Assembly (NCBI GenBank): GCA_007131465.1
Contig: SLQN01000047.1
Span: 1 to 5,445, forward strand
Source of the DNA: Paracoccaceae bacterium
GTDB lineage: Bacteria; Pseudomonadota; Alphaproteobacteria; Rhodobacterales; Rhodobacteraceae
Reading direction: 5' to 3'
DNA length: 5,445 nt
Shown: positions 1 to 5,445 of the stretch, piece by piece
Layout: the number at the start of each line of letters is the position of its first letter
Numbering within the stretch: the stretch's first letter is position 1
Made by a program: the position numbers and the translations under genes
The notes under the pieces: model-generated
What the model was told of the DNA's origin: nothing
Seen by the model: the letters and a program-made list of their open reading frames with translations, nothing else
Databases searched by the model: none

Positions 1-93
1 ATTACCTGATAGTGTAGTTCAAGGTGACCTCGACAGGCGTCAGATCGGAGTTTCAGCACCTTAAATTCGCCCCTTCGCGTCTTCCGCCCCGAA

Positions 94-3000
94 TCACCAT
101 GCCGTAAGACACCTAAGGCTTTTAAGCGTGGGCAGACTGCCGAAAAATGGCGGCACCGGGCTGTAGTTGCCGAAAATACTGGCAGGATCACGATCTCCCG
201 GGAAGAGCGTGAATTCAGGGACAACGATGCCTTCCCGATCCATCTGCACGAACACTGCCGGTCGGTCTTCGAAATTGCGCACAAAGCGCATGGCACTCTG
301 TTCGATGGTCATCGTCTCGCCTGACGGGATGGTTACAAATTCGGTTCCGCCGGCCCACCCATACTGGATGCGGCAGTCTCGCGACGCCTCACCCTCAGGC
401 AGGCAGATTCCGAACATCGGCCAAAGTTCGCCCTGACTGACCTCGCAGTACGTCCCCTCCTCGATGCAATCGCCAAAATCGGGGCCACAATAGCAATTCC
501 CTGCGGGATCGAATTCCCGGCAATCACCGCGGCCCCTGCACACGACATTGAGTGTCGTAGGTTGCGATGTGAGGTAGAATGACCCCGTTGGCGGGTCGAC
601 CCCATCACCCGAAGTGTGCCCAGGATAAAGCCGCGCGACGTTTTCGAACCGACCCGGGCAGGTCCCGGGCTGGACACGCACCCGGACGGTAATGGGCAAG
701 TGGGCCCCGCCGCCTGCAACAGTCAGGTTGCAGCGCAGGCGCGTCAGTGAATAATTGCACCCTTGGGCACCTTCCGGGACGAAAGTCAAACCGGCGGGCA
801 ATTCATCAAACAACGTGACCTCGATCGGGGACGGGCCGTCGTTCCGGATCACGAACTCAACGTCTGCAAACGTTGCGGCGCCCTCGGCCTGAAACACTTC
901 CAGCGGACTGAATGACTTGGATACGGTGACCCGTTCAATCTCAGGTATTTCGCACAGGACTGCCAGAAGAAGGTCCGTCGCACCGTCGAGAACGGGCTGT
1001 CCGGCTGGCGAAATGGGCTCAATGTCGGTCGACCCGGTTTCACCCAACAGGGCCGCGCAAAATCCGTCAAGCGGCACCCCTGCAACATCGATGGCATATC
1101 CCAGATCGGGACGGCTGCCACCGAGATAGTCGAAAATGTCCGGAAATGTGGCGTTCGGCCCGATCTGAAGATAGAACATCTGGGGGAGCGCATCCTCTGC
1201 CCCGATAATCACCGAATCGTCGTCCTCGATCTCGATCAGCGAATGCACGGATGGCCCAGTCGCGAGGTCGGGCTGGTCCACAGTGCCGACGATATGCGCG
1301 CGCCCTGCGCTGTCGAGCGCGATGGCTTCGCCCAGGTTGCTGCGCCCCGTCTGTGCATAGGCGAGATTGGGCCCGAAAATGCCCCCGAAATTTGTCGCGC
1401 GACGCAGCGTGATCGCGCTTCTGTCGACCAAGATCGTCTGGTCGGGAGCGATGCTAATCTCATCCAACCAGACACGACTGCCCGCTGCTGCCACAAAACC
1501 GCGAAAATCTTCACGCCTGTCCAGGGCAACCCCATGCAGAAAATCCCCCCGGCCCACTCCGTCATAAGTGAGAAACATCACGTCGCCTTGAGGCGAAAAC
1601 CGCGCGATGAAGCCGTCGAAACAATTCAACGGGCCTGGGAACTCGCTATGCAGGATGATCGGGGTGAAGGAGGCCGGCGGCAGACAGTCCGTGGCGGATG
1701 TTCCGGCTGCGATGCCACTGTGATTGGGTTGCTTCACGAAAACGGCCGGGGTCGTCGGAAGATCGAAAGACCGTGTCGTGCCCACGGCATAGGCCTCGGC
1801 GTCCAGCACGGCGATGTCCTGCACGACATCGACGCCACTGCCGCCGACATAGGTGAGATAGTCATAGGCATCGAGTTGAGGTTTTATCCGGGCCACGAAA
1901 CCGTCAAAGACCCCCAGACCGGGGGATGAAGACGGTGCGTTTACCGATTCGTCGATTTCCGACGCGAAGCCGATCGCACCGCCGACGAACAGAGCATGCT
2001 TTGCCGGATCTGCCGGAAGATCCAGCGCGATCGCATTGGGATAGGCATCGGGTCCGTGGCCGATCATGGTGCCGTTCAGGAACATCCCCGTGGCCCCCAG
2101 CAGGGCAACAAAGCCGCCCCCATGCGATCGTGTCTCATGTATTGCACCAGGTGAGGTGGGGAAATTTTCAGACTGCGTCCAGCCCGACACAAAGAGGTCT
2201 GGAGCCGAGCGCAAGCGCACACCCGGCCCACCGTCAGGCGCGCGGGCAGGCGCGGGATAGGGGGCTACGCCAGTGGCGAAATCCTCTCCACGCCCTCCGA
2301 TCACAGTGGCATAAATGAGCGACAGCCCTGCGCCCTGCCGCTCGAACCTCGCCGCGAAGGCGTTTCTCGTGCCATTGATCACGCCATAACCCCCAGCCTG
2401 AAGGAAGCTGAACCCGTCCGTGGTGCCTGAAATCGCAATTTCAGTCCCGTCCGGGGATATCTTGAGGTCCGGGACGGGCCGCAATGGCCCGACCCGGCTG
2501 TAAGAGGCACCCGCCATGCCATCGCGCCGATCACCGCCGAACCAGGACTGAAAAAGCAGCTTCGGATCCACGATCAGCCTTGCGTCGCGGGCGCGTCCTT
2601 CGACGGTGAAGCCAACTTCCTGAGGGCCGAGCAGGACGAAAGCGGCAGGCAGAGGCTCAAGACGGTCACCTCGGATCTGTGCCGCTTTGGGCGCGGTCAG
2701 CTCAATGATACCGCCGCTGGTCCGGATCGCCAGTGCTCCGGTCTTTGTCAGCGCCAGCTCTCTGGCACCGTGCACCGCGAAACGCACCGTATCGAGTGCT
2801 ATGCCCGGTTGCAGGTCGAGCGCGAATTCCAACGCGCCGGAGGCGTGGTGAATGACCATGTCGACCCCCGGATACAGATCACGGTAGATCAGCTCGCGAT
2901 AGGCTGGCACAGCTTCGTGCCAATTCGCCCGGTCCGCGCCAACCAGAATGTTGATTATTCCTTCCACGCGGTCGCCGGGCACAATACGGGCACCGCGTGT

Positions 3001-3411
3001 GCGCAGGAAGCTAAGCCCGAACAGATTGCCCGTAGGGCCAGCGTCAAGCGCATCCGCATCGTCCGTTGCGCGCCGGAAAACGGCAACATCGAAACCATCA
3101 GGACGAAAAGCCGCCGAAAAGCTCCCGGCGCGCAGAAGATGGGACACATGCGCACCAGCCTGGCCGACATTTTCCTCGAACACCGTTGGCAGGCCAAGGA
3201 CATCGGCTACGATGCCGGGCGCGTCCGTGGGGCGTTCTGACAGGTCGGCGCGCTCTGCGGGAGTTTGCGCCATGATCTGCGCGTTTGCCCCGACCGATGC
3301 GCATGCCAGCACCAGCAGAACGCGCAGCATCACTTTCGGATGCCGCCCACGCGTTGCGAAAACACTGTGAAGCTTCTGGAAAAGACCTGTCACGTCCTGA
3401 GCCGAGCCCAT
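94..3411 (-). CDS. Large secreted SBBP beta-propeller-repeat protein with DUF7948-like, DUF11-like and Cys-rich domains
   Basis: The product is about 1105 residues, probably exported and acting at the cell surface or outside the cell; its function is unknown. The start is the ATG at 3411, 7 bases after a strong AGGGAGGT; the frame stays open to a TTG at 3471, but that overlaps the likely -10 box. Residues 28-44 are a signal peptide (MLRVLLVLACASVGANA, cut probably before Q45); the long n-region leaves M28 (3330) as a possible start, and LVLAC is a poor lipobox. Residues 73-283 fit the DUF7948 pattern: ENVGQ, then YRDLYPGVDM, PGIALDTVRF and a closing LIVDPKLLFQSWFGG. Residues 284-820 hold degenerate SBBP-like repeats, for example YLTYVGGSGVDVVQDIA and YLGGSRPDLGYAIDVAG. 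Residues 826-928 resemble DUF11 (FVIRNDGPSPIEV, DELPAGLTFVPEG). Residues 958-1013 contain eight cysteines. The gene diverges from a LuxR-type regulator. Domain names come from remembered family patterns, not a search. Confidence 0.88.
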   Translation of the reverse strand: MGSAQDVTGLFQKLHSVFATRGRHPKVMLRVLLVLACASVGANAQIMAQTPAERADLSERPTDAPGIVADVLGLPTVFEENVGQAGAHVSHLLRAGSFSAAFRPDGFDVAVFRRATDDADALDAGPTGNLFGLSFLRTRGARIVPGDRVEGIINILVGADRANWHEAVPAYRELIYRDLYPGVDMVIHHASGALEFALDLQPGIALDTVRFAVHGARELALTKTGALAIRTSGGIIELTAPKAAQIRGDRLEPLPAAFVLLGPQEVGFTVEGRARDARLIVDPKLLFQSWFGGDRRDGMAGASYSRVGPLRPVPDLKISPDGTEIAISGTTDGFSFLQAGGYGVINGTRNAFAARFERQGAGLSLIYATVIGGRGEDFATGVAPYPAPARAPDGGPGVRLRSAPDLFVSGWTQSENFPTSPGAIHETRSHGGGFVALLGATGMFLNGTMIGHGPDAYPNAIALDLPADPAKHALFVGGAIGFASEIDESVNAPSSSPGLGVFDGFVARIKPQLDAYDYLTYVGGSGVDVVQDIAVLDAEAYAVGTTRSFDLPTTPAVFVKQPNHSGIAAGTSATDCLPPASFTPIILHSEFPGPLNCFDGFIARFSPQGDVMFLTYDGVGRGDFLHGVALDRREDFRGFVAAAGSRVWLDEISIAPDQTILVDRSAITLRRATNFGGIFGPNLAYAQTGRSNLGEAIALDSAGRAHIVGTVDQPDLATGPSVHSLIEIEDDDSVIIGAEDALPQMFYLQIGPNATFPDIFDYLGGSRPDLGYAIDVAGVPLDGFCAALLGETGSTDIEPISPAGQPVLDGATDLLLAVLCEIPEIERVTVSKSFSPLEVFQAEGAATFADVEFVIRNDGPSPIEVTLFDELPAGLTFVPEGAQGCNYSLTRLRCNLTVAGGGAHLPITVRVRVQPGTCPGRFENVARLYPGHTSGDGVDPPTGSFYLTSQPTTLNVVCRGRGDCREFDPAGNCYCGPDFGDCIEEGTYCEVSQGELWPMFGICLPEGEASRDCRIQYGWAGGTEFVTIPSGETMTIEQSAMRFVRNFEDRPAVFVQMDREGIVVPEFTLFPGDRDPASIFGNYSPVPPFFGSLPTLKSLRCLTAW

Positions 3412-3418
3412 TCGTGCT

Positions 3419-3426
3419 ACCTCCCT
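3419..3426 (-). promoter_or_regulatory. Ribosome binding site deciding the start of the secreted protein
   Basis: Read on the minus strand this is AGGGAGGT, followed by seven bases and then the ATG at 3411. It is the best Shine-Dalgarno match near any candidate start of this gene. The upstream alternatives (TTG at 3471, ATG at 3444) have nothing comparable, so it fixes the protein at about 1105 rather than 1125 residues. Confidence 0.8.
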
Positions 3427-3430
3427 TTTA

Positions 3431-3442
3431 GCGCTGCAGCGC
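3431..3442. promoter_or_regulatory. Perfect 12-base palindrome in the leader of the secreted-protein gene
   Basis: GCGCTGCAGCGC is identical to its reverse complement. It lies four bases upstream of the Shine-Dalgarno sequence of the minus-strand gene and downstream of that gene's likely promoter, so it would be in the 5' untranslated leader. It could be a protein-binding operator, or a short RNA hairpin (4-bp stem, TGCA loop) next to the ribosome site. Twelve-base palindromes do arise by chance in GC-rich DNA, so function is only suggested. Confidence 0.3.
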
Positions 3443-3470
3443 ATCGGGTATGAAACTGCTTGAGTGACCA

Positions 3471-3500
3471 ATTACATCGACAATAATCATGCGGCGTAAA
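3471..3500 (-). promoter_or_regulatory. Candidate sigma70-type promoter for the secreted-protein gene
   Basis: On the minus strand there is TTTACG (3500-3495) as a -35 element, an 18-base spacer, and TGTAAT (3476-3471) as a -10 element, five of six bases matching TATAAT. Transcription would begin near 3464, leaving a leader of about 53 bases before the ATG at 3411. This fits the ribosome site and the palindrome at 3431-3442. The -35 match is modest and there is no experimental support. Confidence 0.35.
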
Positions 3501-3525
3501 TCTCGCTCAGGTTCGGGGTTTTCTG

Positions 3526-3534
3526 TGCTATTGT
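3526..3534 (+). promoter_or_regulatory. Weak extended -10 candidate for the LuxR-type regulator
   Basis: TGC followed by TATTGT gives an extended -10 shape (TGn plus four of six consensus bases) about 40 bases before the regulator's ATG. I see no convincing -35 element at the right distance. If it is used, transcription would start near 3541, inside the left arm of the dyad at 3537-3556, so a protein bound there would block it. This is a tentative call. Confidence 0.2.
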
Positions 3535-3536
3535 CA

Positions 3537-3556
3537 TGTCGTCACTTCTGACGACA
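3537..3556. promoter_or_regulatory. 20-base dyad: candidate operator in the divergent intergenic region
   Basis: TGTCGTCA (3537-3544) and TGACGACA (3549-3556) are exact reverse complements around a four-base CTTC centre. The dyad lies 17 bases upstream of the regulator's ATG and overlaps the predicted start of its transcription. The total length of 20 bases equals that of classical lux boxes bound by LuxR-type dimers, but the bases do not match the usual lux-box consensus, so the binding protein is unknown. Autoregulation by the adjacent LuxR-type protein is the simplest hypothesis. If transcribed, it could also fold into an 8-bp hairpin with a 4-base loop. Confidence 0.5.
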
Positions 3557-3573
3557 CAACGCTCTGCGGCGAT

Positions 3574-4380
3574 ATGGATGGACTGGACCTTCAAGCCATT
3601 GCCGACATGGTTAATGGCGCAAGCAGCCCTGAGGATGCCTGGCTGGCGTTTCACGCGGTCCTCGCGCGCAATGGTCTTGACCGTGCATCGTTGCACGTCG
3701 ATCTGCCAAGGCGTGCCGCGAATCCCTTTGCCGAACACCCGTCAGCACGCATCTTCGGGACGTTCTGGGATGCCGATCTCGATGCACGCCTGCGCAGTTT
3801 CCAATGCGATGTCCGGCAGGCAGAAGACCGCGACCTGTGGCACCTGCGGCCGACGCTCAGGTTTCTGGCAGTGTCGCACCGTCCCTTGTTCATTGACCAT
3901 CGCGCATTGCTGGCGCGTCAGCGTGACACGCCCTTCGTGCCGATTTCGACAGCCATGCTCGGGATGGGACAACATCAGGCCCTGGTCCTGCCGCTCAGCA
4001 ATCCCGCTTCGCCCCAGATGTCGACACTGAACATCTGGGGCGATGATCCGGGGCCGGAATTCGGTCAGTTCGTCGCCGCGCGCCAAGAGGCGTTGCAGGC
4101 AGCAGGGCTTCTTTTCACGGCCTTCCTGGCGCTACGGTGGCGAAAACCGGCGCTGCCTGTGACAAAGCCTCTGTCAAATCGCGAAAGGCAGATTCTTTCG
4201 GCGCTGGCGGAGGGTGCTCAGGCCGAAGCAATTGCAGACCGGTTGGGGATCTCGGAACGCTCAACGCGCGAGTATCTCGGTCGCGCCCGCGCAAAACTCG
4301 GGACACGCACGCGCACCGAGACTGTCGCCCGCGCTTTGATCTTGGGTCTGATCGATCCTGCCAGGTCACGAAACAAATAG
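3574..4380 (+). CDS. LuxR-family transcriptional regulator (orphan, no synthase nearby)
   Basis: This 268-residue protein has the layout of LuxR/TraR quorum-sensing regulators: a sensor region of about 190 residues and a C-terminal DNA-binding domain. Residues 198-262 form a clear LuxR-type helix-turn-helix, with SNRERQIL (E204, L208), G214, then the helix pair AEAIADRLGISERSTREYLGRARAKLG and a final VARALILGLI. E204, L208 and G214 correspond to the conserved E178, L182 and G188 of LuxR. The sensor region keeps only a vague resemblance (GMGQHQALVLPL); I do not see the usual W-x3-Y and D-P acyl-homoserine-lactone pocket motif, so the ligand, if any, is unknown. The start is the first in-frame ATG, but the ribosome site ahead of it is weak. 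It diverges from the secreted-protein gene, which is its likeliest target besides itself. No convincing terminator follows it. Confidence 0.88.
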   Translation: MDGLDLQAIADMVNGASSPEDAWLAFHAVLARNGLDRASLHVDLPRRAANPFAEHPSARIFGTFWDADLDARLRSFQCDVRQAEDRDLWHLRPTLRFLAVSHRPLFIDHRALLARQRDTPFVPISTAMLGMGQHQALVLPLSNPASPQMSTLNIWGDDPGPEFGQFVAARQEALQAAGLLFTAFLALRWRKPALPVTKPLSNRERQILSALAEGAQAEAIADRLGISERSTREYLGRARAKLGTRTRTETVARALILGLIDPARSRNK

Positions 4381-4438
4381 TTGCCGAAAGCCGAATTTGA
4401 AGGTCTGCTTCGGCCATGGGTGAATCTCACATTGCTTC

Positions 4439-4504
4439 TCAACACGGGTCGCCCCCCACCACCTCGTCGACGGTCATGCCGGAGTGGTGGATCACATACC
4501 CCTG
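4439..4504 (-). pseudogene. Possible 3'-end relic of an unidentified minus-strand gene
   Basis: A short open stretch on the minus strand reads YVIHHSGMTVDEVVGGDPC and then a TGA stop at 4441-4439. About 17 of 19 of its codons end in G or C, like true genes of this genome, and it reads like a protein C-terminus. It is cut off upstream by an in-frame TAG at 4507-4505. It sits in the gap between the LuxR-type gene and the HEPN-like fragment, a plausible place for debris from rearrangement. I do not recognise the family, and the opposite strand is also GC-rich at third positions, so this is weak. Confidence 0.15.
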
Positions 4505-5335
4505 CTACAAAAAATCTGCCTAAGGCCGGTCGCCGCACGGTGCTTGGAAGGCCGCTTTGGTGAACCCTACCTGCCGGAATGGATTGCGACAAACGGCGAG
4601 AATACTGTTCGCGCCATTCTTGAGAGTCATTTCATTTCCCCGGCCGCGTTCGACATTCTAGTTAGAAAGCCGTTCACGCCTGACGACTTCGAAGCCTTCA
4701 TCTCTGAGAGGCAGAGAACCCTTCAAGACGCCATAGAAAATCTGTTGGTAAAGGAGAGGTTGGATCTGCCGCCCAATCTTCGACAGCTGGACGCGGAGAT
4801 CGAGCAAGCGGAACTTGCGATCAGGGCAAGAATCGTAGCTGAAATGGCGGACGGCCGCGGCTCTATCCCGGAGCATGTCCAACAAAAGATCAAGGAGCGC
4901 ATCCAAAGAGATGCGAAGAAGAACCCTGCAATGGACCTCGATTACTATGAGCATTTGGCGGGAAAACTAGAGTACGCCGACTTGCGCGAGCTTCAGGACA
5001 TCATTCTGGCGAAAATCAACTGGGAGATGTTCCAAGGTTGCTTTGCGAGCAAGGAGCTCCTGATGGCGAAGTTCTCCCAGTTGGCGGAACTGCGGAATCG
5101 TATCAGGCACAGTCGGGCCGTTGATCAGGTGTTTCTGAAAGAAGGTGAGCACCAGTCGTTCGAGCATGACGATCTGATCCGATGCGCTGGTCTTCGCGAG
5201 CTTCGGCAGATGTTCCTCGATATAGCGGGCGGCCAGTTCCTTGACCGTGGGGGCGCCGCGCGCCGCCTTGCGTTCATCGAGGGGATCATCGCCCCGATCG
5301 ATCTCGCGCTTGAGCCGCTTCGCCTCCTCGGCTGA
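4484..5335 (+). CDS. HEPN-like domain protein fragment with a chimeric C-terminus
   Basis: The frame encodes 283 residues from a GTG start with no good ribosome site; it is open back to a TGA at 4421, and the native start is probably lost. Residues 25-90 (PEWIATNGEN, LESHFISPAAFDIL, FEAFISERQRTLQDAI) recall the C-terminal part of larger DUF262-type proteins, but that link is from memory and weak. Residues 95-145 are charged and helical. Residues 150-216 resemble Swt1-type HEPN domains: LEYADLRELQDII, NWEMFQGCF, then LRNRIRHSR, in which R204 and H209 form the R-x4-H motif of HEPN ribonucleases. HEPN proteins commonly act in RNA cleavage in toxin-antitoxin and antiphage systems. Residues from about 223 to the end are the antisense reading of an integrase fragment, so the original C-terminus is missing. 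Its codon use looks less GC-rich than that of the genes to the left, suggesting transfer. It is probably a truncated, non-functional remnant, though the motif survives. Confidence 0.6.
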   Translation: MVDHIPLLQKICLRPVAARCLEGRFGEPYLPEWIATNGENTVRAILESHFISPAAFDILVRKPFTPDDFEAFISERQRTLQDAIENLLVKERLDLPPNLRQLDAEIEQAELAIRARIVAEMADGRGSIPEHVQQKIKERIQRDAKKNPAMDLDYYEHLAGKLEYADLRELQDIILAKINWEMFQGCFASKELLMAKFSQLAELRNRIRHSRAVDQVFLKEGEHQSFEHDDLIRCAGLRELRQMFLDIAGGQFLDRGGAARRLAFIEGIIAPIDLALEPLRLLG

Positions 5336-5362
5336 GAATTGACGGCGTCTGAACACCGCCAT
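4967..5362 (-). pseudogene. Tyrosine recombinase (phage-type integrase) fragment, truncated at both ends
   Basis: The minus-strand frame of 131 residues starts at ATG 5362, with GAGGGG nine bases upstream. Residues 10-72 match the linker and core-binding region of alphaproteobacterial phage-type integrases: EEAKRLKREIDRGDDPLDERK, then APTVKELAARYIEEHLPK and SASDQIVMLERLVL. Such enzymes integrate or excise mobile elements and normally run to about 400 residues. The N-terminal arm-binding domain is missing (an in-frame TGA lies 24 bases upstream of the ATG), and so is the whole catalytic domain with its R, H-x-x-R and Y residues. From residue 73 (about 5146) the frame is only the antisense of the HEPN-like gene, so true integrase sequence covers about 5147-5362. 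This is a dead relic marking a former mobile element. Confidence 0.75.
5147..5152. other. Recombination junction between the HEPN-like gene and the integrase relic
   Basis: Reading rightwards on the plus strand, HEPN-type sequence runs through the KEGE residues that end at 5149. Reading leftwards on the minus strand, integrase-type sequence runs through the LERLVL residues that end at 5147. The two homologies, on opposite strands, therefore meet within a few bases. This is what a deletion or illegitimate recombination that joined two truncated genes would leave. The exact breakpoint needs alignment to intact relatives. Confidence 0.55.
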
Positions 5363-5445
5363 GATATGCCGCCCCTCAGGGCATCACCAACTTTCGCGCG
5401 TTTCTCCTTCGACGGAGATGGCCACGCCTTGGTTGGCCGGTCAAA

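Noticed and set aside
1..93. Terminator downstream of the secreted-protein gene
   Set aside because: I found no strong hairpin followed by a T-run on the minus strand in these bases; nothing else is identifiable there.
1243..1929. Plus-strand open frame of 228 codons
   Set aside because: It lies wholly antisense to the secreted-protein gene, its translation has no family-like pattern, and the minus-strand frame has clear domains.
3412..3471. Longer N-terminus of the secreted protein starting at the TTG at 3471
   Set aside because: The TTG overlaps the likely -10 box and has no ribosome site, whereas the ATG at 3411 has a strong one.
3487..3738. Minus-strand open frame ending MTIAQKTPNLSEIYAA upstream of the secreted-protein gene, considered as a leader peptide
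   Set aside because: Most of it is antisense to the LuxR-type gene, and the short tail from its last ATG has no good ribosome site.
3536..4030. Plus-strand open frame of 164 codons overlapping the regulator
   Set aside because: It is a shifted-frame shadow of the LuxR-type gene, rich in codons typical of an out-of-frame reading.
4383..4414. GCCGAA / TTCGGC inverted repeat as a terminator for the LuxR-type gene
   Set aside because: The stem is only 6 bp with a 13-base loop and no T-run follows, so it does not look like an intrinsic terminator.
4658..4954. Minus-strand open frame of 98 codons
   Set aside because: It is antisense to the well-patterned helical part of the HEPN-like protein and shows no recognisable motif.
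5403..5438. Two short inverted repeats (TCTCC/GGAGA and GGCCA/TGGCC) near the right edge as attachment-site arms
   Set aside because: The stems are only 5 bp each, expected by chance in GC-rich DNA, and no matching direct repeat is visible in the window.

Overview
The window is GC-rich (roughly 60% by eye, with strong G/C preference at third codon positions). It looks like accessory chromosome of an alphaproteobacterium, most likely Rhodobacterales or a relative. This placement is an inference from the LuxR/TraR-type regulator, the style of the integrase fragment and the codon use. There are no RNA genes, CRISPR arrays or complete insertion sequences. No stretch longer than about 165 bases lacks a gene candidate; positions 1-93 hold nothing I can identify.

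Left part (94-3411, minus strand): one very large gene for an exported protein of about 1105 residues. It has a signal peptide, an N-terminal domain matching the DUF7948 pattern, a long stretch of degenerate SBBP-like beta-propeller repeats, a DUF11-type Ig-like domain, a cysteine-rich module and a short C-terminal tail. A strong ribosome binding site fixes the start at 3411 rather than further upstream.

Centre (3412-4380): a 162-base divergent intergenic region, then a LuxR-family regulator on the plus strand. The intergenic region carries a perfect 8+8 dyad (3537-3556) just ahead of the regulator, a 12-base palindrome (3431-3442) in the likely leader of the secreted-protein gene, and a plausible promoter for that gene. 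The divergent layout suggests, but does not prove, that the regulator controls the exported protein and/or itself. No luxI-type synthase is present.

Right part (4381-5445): a scar of mobile DNA. A plus-strand reading frame (4484-5335) encodes a protein with an HEPN-like domain that keeps an R-x4-H ribonuclease-type motif. Its native sequence appears to stop at about 5149. From there the frame runs through the antisense strand of a minus-strand tyrosine-recombinase fragment, whose own family similarity stops at the same place (about 5147). Two truncated genes facing each other therefore meet at a junction of a few bases. This looks like the remains of a defence or mobile island left by an integration/deletion event. 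I see no complete new system here; the most unusual items are the HEPN/integrase chimera and the regulator/secreted-protein pair with its dyad.
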